Shown in pieces: positions 22,933-35,100 of a stretch of DNA of 64,000 nucleotides; within the stretch, counting starts at the first letter, position 1, and each line of letters begins with the position of its first letter. Location of the stretch: contig VXAA01003157.1 of NCBI GenBank assembly GCA_013399115.1, forward strand, positions 651,239 to 715,238. Direction: 5' to 3'. The stretch comes from Anseranas semipalmata. Lineage: Eukaryota; Chordata; Aves; Anseriformes; Anseranatidae. Position numbers and translations under genes: made by a program. The notes under the pieces are model-generated. The model saw only the letters and a program-made list of their open reading frames with translations, was not told where the DNA came from and did no database searches.

Positions 22933-22968
22933 TTTTTTTTTTTTTTTTTGTCTACAGTACTAGTAAGT
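22933..22968 (+). promoter_or_regulatory. Back-to-back 3' and 5' splice-site motifs
   Basis: A run of 17 T is followed by GTCTACAG (a near-ideal 3' splice site, AG at 22956-22957) and only 5 nt later by GTAAGT (22963-22968), a near-consensus 5' splice site. This resembles a recursive splice site or microexon inside a long intron. It is a motif call only. Confidence 0.35.
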
Positions 22969-23293
22969 GTCCCGGGGTATTAATCAAATTTTAAGAAACA
23001 TTTCTTAGTCATTTTCTGGATGGCATATATACAGAAAGAAGGAGAAGTTGAGGCAACTGGATTACAGAAGGTTAGGAGAACATTCAGCCAGTTCTGCATT
23101 GTTTTTACTCTCAGGAACACAAAATATACAGACAATTAAAAGTAATTTTAGTTTATAATAGAGTATTCCAATAAAAACTAACAAATGCATTTGTGTTTCT
23201 ATTTTGCCTACCTACATAATAGCAAGCATCTTGTCTTCTGGAGATCCTTTAGTCTCCTATGTCCTTTCAACATCTATATTCCCCAGCCGGAAT

Positions 23294-23320
23294 TGTTGGA
23301 TGACTTGCTGTCATCCAACA
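23294..23320. repeat. Hairpin, 11-bp perfect arms
   Basis: TGTTGGATGAC, a 5-nt loop (TTGCT), then GTCATCCAACA. No mismatches. Function unknown. Confidence 0.8.
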
Positions 23321-24597
23321 CTTTACAGTGAAAATCTATCTCTTCCAATTTTGGAGAGATACATGCTGCTATCTTATGGACTGAGATAATAATTAAAACT
23401 CTGTTGGTGTGCAGGTGGAAGGAAAAGTTCACTGTGAATTTGTAAATAATATTTTAGGGGAAAATATATTTAATTTTGAATGAAGTAATCAACACAGTTT
23501 TTCTTCCCGAATAACAGTTGCACCATATATCTGTCTGGATGCTTAAACCAAGTGAATCTATTCGCTGACCAGCAGCAAATGTCATGTGTAATTGTTATTC
23601 TTTCACACTCAATGCTAGAGCTGAAAAACTAATTTACAGTGAATAATTTATCCAATTTACTTTGTCTCATTTTCTGCTTGTAGGCAACTCACAACCATAT
23701 TACAATTTCTTTACGTGTTCATGTCTTTCATTTTTGAGTACAGTATTCCACTACAGATTTTGCATAGTATATGCAAGCACCTTCAGTTTGATTAGCTGTA
23801 CACTTGAATGCAGTGTCATTGATTTTGAGTATCCATATACTCAAGTATTCCAATAGTCATTGGAATGCTGAGTTGAAAGTGGACTCAAGAAATAGAAGAT
23901 GATGGCTGCAGCAGATTTTTTTAAATGTGTTTCCTGAAAAAAATCTTTTGATATTTTCTCTGTTCTATTAATCAGCGATTGTATTGACTGTTTGACCTTG
24001 AAACACCTAACTGTTCAAATCACTTTGGATATGCATTTAAAAGTTTGGATCACTCCTTTGTAACTATTTAATATTTTGCATTTTCCTGATGGCCTTTGGA
24101 GAGTCCATAAAACAGAACGCTTAAAGGTTTCTCAAGAAAAGTCAAGCTTTGTTGCTGTGATGAATGTGTTCATATTCAACATTTTGAATGTAAAGCCCAA
24201 CCAAAGGGAATAATTTTGAACAACTCTCAGAAAAGAGGAGGGCCAGATAGGAAGGTGCCCACTTGGGCAGCCCTTGGGCAATGTGACACACCTCAAGCCT
24301 TTTTCTTTACTTGCTTTTGAAACAGATATGTAGCTTTTTGAAACAGGGTGTAGCTTAAATAGTTGCTCTGAGAAACTTCTGAAGATCACCTGTAGGAAGA
24401 GGAGGTACAGATATCAGAAAGTATATGCAGAGAAAAGTAATGGTTGCTTCTTGAACTTCCCTTGCCTTAAAAACAGTTCATTGTGTGTGAATTTGGATGG
24501 AGAGCTTAACGAATAACTGGTGGGCAGCTTCTGGGATCAGAGAGGTTGTCTAGGGTTTGTAACCTGGTAAGAGTACTCTTCAAAGTGCCTAGCCTTA

Positions 24598-24651
24598 GTT
24601 CAGCGCGACTAATCTGTGCAAGCTGTTCAGTGCAACTAATCAGTGCAATGT
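24598..24651. repeat. Tandem duplication, 27-bp unit, two copies
   Basis: GTTCAGCGCGACTAATC... is repeated as GTTCAGTGCAACTAATC..., 22 of 27 positions identical. Two of the differences are C/T and G/A at CpG sites in the first copy, so the second copy may have decayed by deamination. Confidence 0.8.
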
Positions 24652-27600
24652 GTTCTGTTTAAGGAGATGTTCACTAGAGCAGAAACTTGAACTGGTCATT
24701 GTGAACTTTCCTCAGAAGAAGCTTCTTTCACAAAGCTGAACTTGGCCCTTTGTCATTACCCACTGAGATACATTTTTACACCCATAATCCACAAGCATTG
24801 CCATACTGAAGACGTCCCTAGCGGCTGAAAAGGATTCAAAACTTCATAAAAAACAGCCTTCTGAACCTCAGGTTCTGTTTTTTTTTACTGGAAACCACAC
24901 AGTGCGGTTCCCCATTAAATGCATCATGGATCATACTCAGAATCCGTCCACAAATACAACACACAATTAATTTGAATTATTGCTTAATTCTTCTTTCCAA
25001 GTCTAGTAATATATGTCACCACCAGTTGGAAGGAATGGCTCAGTCTGGAACTCTTCAGGAGCAACTGATCTACCACTGAGCTGTGGTGGTACTCAGAAGA
25101 TGCTGAAGAACCTGAGGTGGATTACAGGGAGGGCAGCAGTGCCAGCAGGTTTTAGTGAAAAAATGGCTGTTTGGAATTTGTCAAATTCAGTTTTTAAATT
25201 AGGTTCATATTCCACATTACATTAGGCAGCGATGTTTTGAGTAGAGAGAACAGTACTGGAATTGCATTTTAATTGCCTCTTTTAAACTTACATGTTGTGC
25301 AGTTGTGGTTTGAAATATTAGTTTTGTCTGTTAGACAGCTAATGTCTGATCTACAAATCTTTATGATGTTTCTGTATCAGTGCACCAAGATAGGAGATGG
25401 TAAAAAAAAAATGAGTTCAGACATTGTTTCAGCCCTGCATCATCACTTTACTGACAAGGCCAATGGGAAGATTGATTTTGTGCCATTTTTTCCTTACAAT
25501 AGTTAAGATTTGTTTGGTTGAACATCTACTTTAATCATCTACTTGAAATATAGCAAGGAAAATTAACATTGTTATCATCTTTACAAATTGAGGGGAGACT
25601 TCTAGAGCCTTTTTTTCAAGAAGAGCAAGCAATTTTAAAGGCTATGCTCTTACTGGCAACTTTTGAGACAGCAAAAGGATGATAGACATGACTGATTGTG
25701 ACTGATGATAGACAGTAGTGTGGCAGTGAGAAGTGCTTGAGTAGATCTTCCACTGGAAGGAACATCCTACTGAAGCAATGAAGACAGTGTTCAGCACAAT
25801 ATATTTTAATTTGGGCATCCAGTCTTTTTCACTCAAGTTTACAGCAAAATATTTGAAGGCTGCTTAGCTCAGATATAAGCCAAAAATACAGTTGCTTTCT
25901 GATCATGCTTTGGAATTCATTTGACTCTGGAGTTGTATTTCTGTGTCCTTAATCTGAATGAGCTGTGATTAAAAACGGTGATGTTTTTCTTTACATTTTT
26001 AAGAGCTACGGTAAGCCTTGTTAAGAGGTCTAATGCAAGTCTCAAAGTGACCTAGCACTTGTTCTCTTATTCCAGATGCAAAGAATTACACAACAGAATA
26101 AATCTGAGACTAAAATACACATTAATTTTAAATTTTACTTGCACTTGCAGTTTCATTCCTGGATGAAAAAGAGGAGGACTTCCAAGTAGCTATGGCATGG
26201 TTAGAGTAGCTTGCAATTCAAGTTAGTGTTAATCTTTCTAGTAATATAAATTTGTTTTACTAGACATTTATGAACTGGTTTAGACAAAATGAAACACAAA
26301 ATTAATATGCCAAATTTCCAGCAAATAAGATGGAATATTGCATTTCTGTGCAATATTTTCATATATTAAATAGGCAAGACTTTTCTGCAGCACCTTGCAC
26401 ACAAAGCCACTCATTTTAATATGAAGACCTAGATGAGGTCTTGTATTTACGAAGAAATATATAATTTTTTTGCAAGAAATACACCAGTCTGTCAAGACAT
26501 TGAGAAACTGGTTCAGCTCCTAGGTGTAGGGCAGACAGATGAAAAAGCAATTTTAAATGCAAATATTCTTTCTCACCTCTCATTTTAGTGATCAAACTGG
26601 CCAAACACAGGTTCAGGTTATCTTCTGGAATAGTGAAGAGCAATGCTTTTACAAAGTCACTGGAAAAGAACCACACAATAAGATAGATTGTGCTTTTAAT
26701 GTCATGCTGTTCTTCCTCTCATTTCAAGCTATTTAAAATGAAAGTAAATGTCACACTCAGCTGTTCATTCTAAGCCCAATGGTTATTTACTTTTTTCAAT
26801 AGTTTTCAAACAAACTGAAACAAGTATACTCATGTTTACTCAGTGCCAACCTAGACAGTGAAAAGAGTGTCAGTAAGAAGCATTTTGTCACACTTCAGCA
26901 TTTTTAAAAGATTAATCAACATTTACACATGACTACAATCCCCAAAATTGTGTTTGTGGATGCTTTGCTTAGTATTTTAAACTGGAATTCTTAGGGCTTT
27001 TAAAACCGTTCTATCTGCTACTTTGAATGTAGATGGAAACTGTGTGTAAAGACATGCGCTTCTGTTTCATGGCATGTTTATGCCTGTATTAGTGCTTCAA
27101 TGGATATGTTAAAGTGAGCAATTGGTACTTGATTCTGCTACTTTTAAAGTCAACTCCTATAATCCCAGCAGGACATTCTCAGTGAGAGTGAGAGCAGGAC
27201 AACTGAGGAGAGTTGTTCTAAATCTTGAAATAGTGAAATACATTGCATATAATGACATTCAAAGGGGATTTTTTTTTCTGAATTGGTGTTTCTGAGTTTT
27301 AAGATGTAAGATGTGCCATTTTTTTATTTCTGTGCCCCTTTCAGATGAAAAAAGAATCAATGAAGAATGTACTGGGACTAAAGATCATTTGAATAAAGCT
27401 GGAATTATAGACATGGGAATCTGCATGGCAGAACAACATATTGATTAGATATGATTGATTACCTACTTATGCCCAAGGCATAAGTAAAAGAACTAAACTA
27501 TATTCAACTTACGTCTTCTGTGACTTGAAAAATCAAATTTTATTTTTACTATAAGAGTGATAAACAGTACAATGTTTATATTGTCTGAAAGACCCTGTTG

Positions 27601-27961
27601 GGCTTTAGAAGAATGATGTGAATGGTTGTCTCATGAAGGTAGAGTGGATTTTTCTATTAGTCATTCAAACTTTGGCGAATATAGTACACTAATAAAAATT
27701 ATCTGTTTGTAAGAACACAAATCACAGTCAGCATTAAACCTTCAGTGTCTGGGAACCTGCAGTTCTAGAGTTTTTACACTTACCTGTGCAAAGTGTAGTT
27801 TAGTTCATATTCTTATAGTTTCTATTCTAAACAAACCATGAAACCATGTCCTGAAAGCAATGCATCAATAAATGTGAATATTGCTTTCAAACTCATCACT
27901 GCTATGAATTTCTCAAAAATTGGCAATGTGCTGTAAAGTAGACTTTTATTATATGGCTTTC

Positions 27962-28007
27962 TTGATTTGATTTGATTTGATTTGATTTGAGTTGATTTGA
28001 TTTGATT
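27962..28007. repeat. (TTTGA)n microsatellite
   Basis: About nine pentamer units with a single T-to-G interruption near the middle. The minus-strand repeat Q-I-K-S seen in translation is an artefact of this repeat. Confidence 0.95.
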
Positions 28008-29200
28008 GTAAAAATTATATTTACTCAATGGGCTAAACTTTACTTATAAAATACATAAAGCTTTAACATTTACTTATAAATGCTCCAGAAGGATTTTGTG
28101 AAGGATAAGCTCTTCTGTTGTCCTCTCCATGTTCTTCTTGCTTTGCAAAAATAATTCTCTCCTTGATATCAGTTATCAAGTTTTCAGTTCAAAATTGTTT
28201 TCTTTGCTAGGCAGAGTAGAAAAGAAAATGCTGATGCAGCTGTACATGCTTTAGTGTTATACATGATGTTAATTCAACTACAACCTAATAAATATTTATA
28301 TTTGTTATATAGAGATCTAAGTGAAGGACATGTCTCAACTGATCATCCAGCTTTCATATGGTCCTTAAATATTCATAGTGTATGCTGTTATATTCATAAG
28401 ATCCTACATAAAAAATATATGGAATATTCTCCATAGATACAGAATTTGTCTGCATCATGCAGTGGACCATTTGATCATTAAACAGTGTGATTGTTCAGGA
28501 GCCTGTTGCCAAAAATGTTTGTCTACTGTGACTTGCATATGTCACAATTTATCACTTTGTTATTTGTCTGATGGAGAACAGTATTGGTTGGTTCAAAATG
28601 ACTCCATAGGCATTCCCTGGCTAAATTTGATTGTGTGACTGCATCTCCACCCATGTTTTCATTTTTATGACAGGTTGCAAGGGTGAGTTATAAGCTTGTA
28701 TTTTGTACAAATTTATACAAACTTAAGAGGATTGCTATTGAAGAATTGGGACAAGTCCAATTTAATTAGAGTTGTTGAGAGTTCAGTTATTGTGTGAATT
28801 CAGCAATGATGGAAGGCCACGTTTTTTTCTTTTCACTTTTCAGAATATCTTATCCAGATTTAGTCCATTGAGGTACTAAAATGTTAAATAATTTAGGACT
28901 GCAAGGTTCATCATAACCGGTGAGTTCCTTAGGAGCCAGGCACACATATAAATTCTGTGTTAATGAGAAAAGCTCAGTGCAGGCTACTATTTCTTGCAGA
29001 CTAGTAAGCAAAGAAACTTCATCTGTTTCAGACAATTACAGAAGCCTTTAGTTCTGGATTCAGGAAAGGCACCGGCTGACAAGATGCTATGGCACTTAAC
29101 ATTATCACACCAGCATTGCCTCCAGCATACCAGTCTTACTCATGTATACCAGTGTAGCCTTGCAGTAAACACAGATTAATGACTCCTTATTATAGTAGAT

Positions 29201-29342
29201 ACACAGAGTGCTCTGTGTGTCAGTAGACATCATGTATAGCTAACAGTACTACTGTTAGCTACAGTACTATAGCTACAGTTAGCTACAGTATAATACACTA
29301 CTGTGTATTATATTTATTTATCGGGAGTTTTCACTGTAGCTA
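29201..29342. repeat. Cluster of perfect inverted repeats
   Basis: Three perfect hairpins lie close together: ACACAGAG-TG-CTCTGTGT (29201-29218), a 25-bp palindrome with 12-bp arms TAGCTAACAGTA/TACTGTTAGCTA around one base (29237-29261), and TATAATACAC-TACT-GTGTATTATA (29289-29312). The motif AGCTACAGT recurs three times between them and once inverted at about 29333-29341. Confidence 0.85.
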
Positions 29343-30965
29343 AAACATGAGCTATATTCAGACGGTAAAACGCACAGTTTAGGAACCATATTATATTAAA
29401 TTAAATCTTTTATGGATTGTTCCAAAGTATCACTTCGGTTGTCCTGCACTTTTCAGGGCAGGTATTTAAAAAATACTTAGAGTTGCAGGAAGCTTTCATC
29501 AGGGTTCATTTGTTTTCTTCTTTTTAGTACATCCATGATGTTGTCATCTTGCAAAAGAATACTTCTGTGTAAAACTGCAGTGATACCTATTTAGCCACTG
29601 CACTTAAAATCAGAGACACATTCAGAGTTCTTCTAACTGCTTTCTGTTGAGGGACCTATAAGTTGCTATTTACGCTTATATGTGCTAAACAGAGCACAGA
29701 GCAACAAGAGAAAAAAAAAAGTATTTTTCGTTGTGTTTTATTCATTTCACTCATGTTTCATTTGTTTGTTTTCTAAGGAGTAAGAAATCTCTGATGAAAC
29801 TGATTTGTGTTTGCACGTCTGTCATTTTGTATAGTATTGGAGTATAATTACAACTAAGGTTACTACATGGGTTTCAGTTGCAGTCAGTAACTGTGTGGCT
29901 GAATCAGTGGTTAGTATGTATACTATTTCTTTTTCCATGCAAAGTGCCACGTGAAATGGAGCGAGTGTTCCTCCAGCAGAGTATGTTGTGGCCCAGAATT
30001 GGGGTATCCAGTTGTGTAGGGAGCATTAGGAATGAAGCTTTAAATCGTTAGAGTAAGAACTGAAAGTCTGTCTTGCATCTTGGGTGGATGAACTACTGGA
30101 TGAAAAAAAGAGTAAAACAACTACTTTAACACTCCTCTTCTAGATTTCTTTTAAAAATAATTAAAGAATTGAGTCTGGAAGAATTTCTAGGGAAGTAACA
30201 TGCACACGTAACCACCAGAGAGGTATCAGTGTTGTAAACAACAGAGAGCAGGACTTGCCTTCCTGCCACCCGAGCACCTAAATCCTGGAGAGGATCAAAG
30301 TTTAAGGAAAGCTGTGCTTTAACCCTTTCCAAGAGGACAGCTAAAAGACTTCCACTGTGGGTACCATTCTTAGGTACCTACCTACTTTGAAGAGTCTATC
30401 ACATCCCTGTAAGAGAAGCAGACTACAATGTGCCAAGGAAGCAATACTGTTTTGATAGTCTGTGATTGAATGATTGAGATGAAGTTCAATTTTGAAAGAA
30501 AGGACTTATAAAGGGTCTGCTTTCCTTCTTCACGACCTCTAGCTGTAGACAGAGTACACAGACATACGTTGTTTGTGTTGGAGAAAAGGAATTGAATGAA
30601 GAACTAAGCTTCTAGTTCTTCTGGGAAAGTGCAAACTCATTCCTACGTGATCAGAATTTATATATTTAGGGATAAGCAAACAGATCATTGAGAAACTGTT
30701 TAACATTCCATAGAGTAGAAATAATTAATGAAAAGTGAAAGATTTTATTATGTATAAAATAAACTTCTCAGCTTTATTAATATAAGGCTTTTCCTTCCCT
30801 AGTTTGGGAGTGATCTTGTTGAACATCTCCTTTAAAATGGTATCTGTGAAAACACTGTAAGTATGAATGTATGAATTGGTATGACTTAGATGTTGAGTGG
30901 GAATGATATAAAACAAGAACATTATTTTAGGGAGGAAATTATCTTTAGTTATTATTCATGTATTT

Positions 30966-31415
30966 TAGAATCATAGAATCGTAGAATGATCTGGGTAGGA
31001 AGGGACCTTAAAAATCATCTAGTTCCAACCCTCCCTCTTCCCTGCCCCCACCCAACCATGGGCAGGGACACCTTCCACTAGAAGAGGCTGCCCAAAGCCC
31101 CATCCAGCCTGGCCTTGAACTCTTCCAGGGATGGGGCATCCACAGCTTCTCTGGGCAACCTGTTCTAGTGCCTCACCACCCTCATAGCAACAAATTTCTT
31201 CCTTATATCTAATCTAAACCTACACTTTTTTAGTTTTACCCCTTGTCCTGTTACTACACTCCCTGCTAAAGAGTCTCTCCCCATCTTTCCTGTAGGTCCT
31301 CTTTAAATATTGGAAGGCCTCTATAAGGTCTCCCCAGAGCCTTCTCTTCTCTAGGCTAAATAACCCCAGCTTTCTCAGCCTTTCTTCGTAGAAGAGGTGC
31401 TCCTCCTCTCAAAAT
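30966..31415 (-). mobile_element. CR1 LINE 3' end, antisense
   Basis: It begins with the reversed tail AGAATCATAGAATCGTAGAA and continues with the standard antisense avian CR1 sequence: 'GGAAGGGACCTTAAAAATCA', 'GGCCTTGAACTCTTCCAGGG', 'TCTCTGGGCAACCTGTTCTA' and 'CAGCCTTTCTTCGTAGAAGA'. It is 5'-truncated at about 31415 and only moderately diverged. Confidence 0.97.
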
Positions 31416-31689
31416 GTTGCAGTCTGACATAATAACTTTGTAAAGAACACTTTTGTTCTGCTAAAAGTGCTGGCTTATTTTACACTGTACGTTTTATTTC
31501 TGGAGTTTGTCTTCTTGAACTGTCCTGTGATTTGCTGACCTTCTTAGAAAAAGAAAATTATGTATTTTGTTTCTAAGTTCAAAGCATCATGAAGCTATTG
31601 CTTATTTATTTCTTCAAGCTTGCTTGATGCAGCCTGGAATTTTCTAACTGCTTTATATTTCCTTATTAAGTAAAAAAAAAAAAAAAAAA
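31416..31689. other. Unique DNA ending in a poly-A run at an assembly gap
   Basis: About 270 bp with no feature recognised, ending with 18 consecutive A (31672-31689) directly against the N run. The homopolymer may be the reason assembly stopped here, and its true length is unknown. Confidence 0.8.
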
Positions 31690-32522
31690 NNNNNNNNNNN
31701 NNNNNNNNNNNNNNNNNNNNNNNNNNNNNNNNNNNNNNNNNNNNNNNNNNNNNNNNNNNNNNNNNNNNNNNNNNNNNNNNNNNNNNNNNNNNNNNNNNNN
31801 NNNNNNNNNNNNNNNNNNNNNNNNNNNNNNNNNNNNNNNNNNNNNNNNNNNNNNNNNNNNNNNNNNNNNNNNNNNNNNNNNNNNNNNNNNNNNNNNNNNN
31901 NNNNNNNNNNNNNNNNNNNNNNNNNNNNNNNNNNNNNNNNNNNNNNNNNNNNNNNNNNNNNNNNNNNNNNNNNNNNNNNNNNNNNNNNNNNNNNNNNNNN
32001 NNNNNNNNNNNNNNNNNNNNNNNNNNNNNNNNNNNNNNNNNNNNNNNNNNNNNNNNNNNNNNNNNNNNNNNNNNNNNNNNNNNNNNNNNNNNNNNNNNNN
32101 NNNNNNNNNNNNNNNNNNNNNNNNNNNNNNNNNNNNNNNNNNNNNNNNNNNNNNNNNNNNNNNNNNNNNNNNNNNNNNNNNNNNNNNNNNNNNNNNNNNN
32201 NNNNNNNNNNNNNNNNNNNNNNNNNNNNNNNNNNNNNNNNNNNNNNNNNNNNNNNNNNNNNNNNNNNNNNNNNNNNNNNNNNNNNNNNNNNNNNNNNNNN
32301 NNNNNNNNNNNNNNNNNNNNNNNNNNNNNNNNNNNNNNNNNNNNNNNNNNNNNNNNNNNNNNNNNNNNNNNNNNNNNNNNNNNNNNNNNNNNNNNNNNNN
32401 NNNNNNNNNNNNNNNNNNNNNNNNNNNNNNNNNNNNNNNNNNNNNNNNNNNNNNNNNNNNNNNNNNNNNNNNNNNNNNNNNNNNNNNNNNNNNNNNNNNN
32501 NNNNNNNNNNNNNNNNNNNNNN
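31690..32522. other. Assembly gap (833 N)
   Basis: An unbroken run of N. The size is not a round number, so it is probably an estimated gap. The sequence resumes inside a CR1 element, so at least part of the missing DNA is the 5' portion of that copy. Any long ORF that appears to cross it is an artefact. Confidence 0.99.
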
Positions 32523-33121
32523 CAAGAAGGCCAATGGCATCCTGGCCTGCATCAGAAATAGTGTGGCCAGCAGGACTAGGGAAGGGATTGCCCCCTTGTA
32601 TGCTGCACTGGTGAGACTGCACCTCAAATATTATGTTCAGTTTTGGACCCCTCACTGTCCCTACAAGAAGAATATTGAGTTGCTCAAGCACATGCAGAGA
32701 AGAGCAGGGAAGCTGGTGAAGGGACTAGAAAACAAGAGTTATGAGGAACGACTGTGGGAACTGGGGTTGTTTAGTCTAGAGAAGAGAAGGCTGAGGGGAG
32801 ACTTCATCTCTCTACAACGACTTGAAAGGAGCTTGCAGTGAGGAAGATGTCAGTCTCTTTTCTCAGGTGACAAGTGATAGGGCACAAGGAAGCGGTTTCA
32901 AGTTGCACCAGGGGACGTTTAGATTGGACATTAGGAAGAATTAATTCATGGAGAGTGTGGTCAAGCATTGGAACGGGCTGCCCAGGGAAATGGTGGAGTC
33001 CCCATTCCCGGAGGTACTTGAGAGACATGTGGACGTGATGGGACTCGGTAGGTCAAGTTGATGGCTGGACTTGGTGATCTTGAAGGTCTTTTTCAACCTA
33101 GATTATTCTCTGATTCTATGA
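32523..33121 (+). mobile_element. CR1 LINE, 3' part with ORF2 C-terminus
   Basis: Sense-strand CR1. The reading frame at 32563-32841 keeps the C-terminal ORF2 signatures '[20 protein letters not shown]', '[20 protein letters not shown]' and '[15 protein letters not shown]' without a stop. A 3' UTR follows, with 'GGCTGGACTTGGTGATCTTG' and a tail ending TGATTCTATGA. The 5' end is lost in the assembly gap. Its 3' end belongs to a different CR1 subfamily from the copies at 3680 and 35101. Confidence 0.97.
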
Positions 33122-35100
33122 ACAAGGAATTAATGTAAAACATGCATTTTTCAATGAATGGAGTTAAGACAGTGGGCTGAACCTCCTAGGTGTTGTTAAC
33201 CTTACACTAGTAGGTAGTTAGAAGGGGGGATCCAAAATGTATGCAGTTATCTTTTATTGTGCATAGTTTGGGTCTGCAATGGAAGCTGTAAACTGCAAAG
33301 TAACATTTCAGTGTGTGCCAAGCAGGAAAGGAGTTCCCTCAGTACTGTAGTGCAACCTGCTCTTTCAAGTGATTTCTGAAGTGACCCAGTTAGCAGGCAT
33401 AGGGTATCTCTGTCAGACAAATCAGAAAATGTAATAGATTGCCTAAATATTAGTACAATCCAGTTGTAGTGGCTTGATTTATTTTAATTGATATAGAGAT
33501 TGTAGGATTTTAGATGAACAGTTTAGATTTAGGTACCCCTAAAGCAAATCACAAAAGACAAATTGACTCTTTGGATTAGAGTTGCTTGTCATTTATAGTC
33601 CTTGAAGGGGTACAAGTACAAATACATTTCCAACAAAAAGCCTTGTTTAAATTTTAGTAAGCAGCTTGAAAGGGTCAGAGACACAGAAGCTATCCTTTAC
33701 CAGACCTGGAGAAAAAAATGCATCGTACGTCGTCTTTCAACTGAGAGGCTTATTGAACGCAACGTGAATGTAAAGATTATTCCAAGGGGGGCTAGCCACT
33801 GTATGAGTTGATCTTGTGATTTACAGCTGCAATACCATGCCCTGCATGAATTTCATGACATAACAATCTGTCAGTTCTCGCAGCTATAAAGTCAGCCCTC
33901 AGAGATAACTGAGTCAGCCTCACAGTGATGGTCATTTCAGGATGTGACTACCTTTTCTTAGCTTAATAATAAAATGATGATGTGATTTAAAATGTCATGC
34001 TTTAGGTATAAGGCTAACAATCCTATTAAACTATAATACAGATGATAGATATTGTAAGGTATTGTAAGTACTAATCTAGTCTGAAGTAATGTATTGGATC
34101 TATTTCAAAGTGGATAGATAGGAACTGTCAAAGGTCCATAAGCAAATTAGAAAAGAAATTCAACGTGGTAACCAGGTTATTTAGTGAGATATTAAAAATG
34201 TTCACAATTTTTGTTCAGATATGCAGAATCAAAGAGTTCCAATTACCTTCAGCTGTTAAGTGCTATGATTTTATTTATTTATATTTAGTCAAAATTCCAC
34301 AGTTGTTTAGCTAGTGTGCAAATGTGAGACGCGAACATGCATCATTCTTCAAAGAGTTTCCATTGTACGTAAGAGTTTCCTGTAGTGGTATGCCGATCCT
34401 TTAGGTCATCAGCATGGTGACTGAGCCCCTTACCAGAGCGTGTTATATAACAGCTGATTCTTTTAGATATGAGTAATTTTTTCCATTGGAAGATGAACAT
34501 CATTTAAACTAGTTGCATCTGATTTAACAGATTGACAATTTATATGTGGTTAGAGAAATCAGTGAGTTTTCTTTGCAGTTAGAGAGCAGGAGAGGAAGTT
34601 TGTGATGGCTTCATGTTGGAGCTCACTCCATAATCTCTGACTGGTCCCTGAGGAGTTTCTGTCTCTGGAATGGAGTAAGTTTTACTGTTTGATTTACAGC
34701 AGCAATACCAAGCCCTGCATGAAAGTCATGACATTAATTGTGTGTTGATGCTAGATGCTGCAAAGCTTTAACTCCTTATAGAAAGTTGAGATCCTCCTGA
34801 TAATGGAAGTTTTCAGCCAGCCTCCAATCAGTAGAAGATTGTTGAGATTTTCAGTCAAATCAGCATCTGCAATACGAAAATCAACTGTTCTGATGCTGTC
34901 TAGAGAGTGAAAGAGAGATATTATGTATGCAGAGGAATGAGGACTTAGATGTTGTGGTAGCCTGGTAGTAGTTAGATTTTGCTGAGAACTAATAAATTTA
35001 TGCAGATATATCAGGTTGCTGCCAAGAGGTAGCTTCCAATACATCTACATGGGCAGGTGCAGATAACCTCATTACACTTTTGTAACTACTCCAAGCTATA
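33122..35100. other. AT-rich intronic DNA holding a spaced 45-bp direct repeat
   Basis: No gene recognised. Two copies of a 45-bp segment (33817-33861 and 34690-34734; both start TGATTTACAGC and include GCCCTGCATGAA) match at 41 of 45 positions. The sequence around the copies does not obviously align. Confidence 0.8.

Noticed and set aside
31653..32691. Two minus-strand ORFs of more than 320 codons
   Set aside because: They consist almost entirely of N translated as X across the assembly gap, with poly-Phe from the poly-A run.
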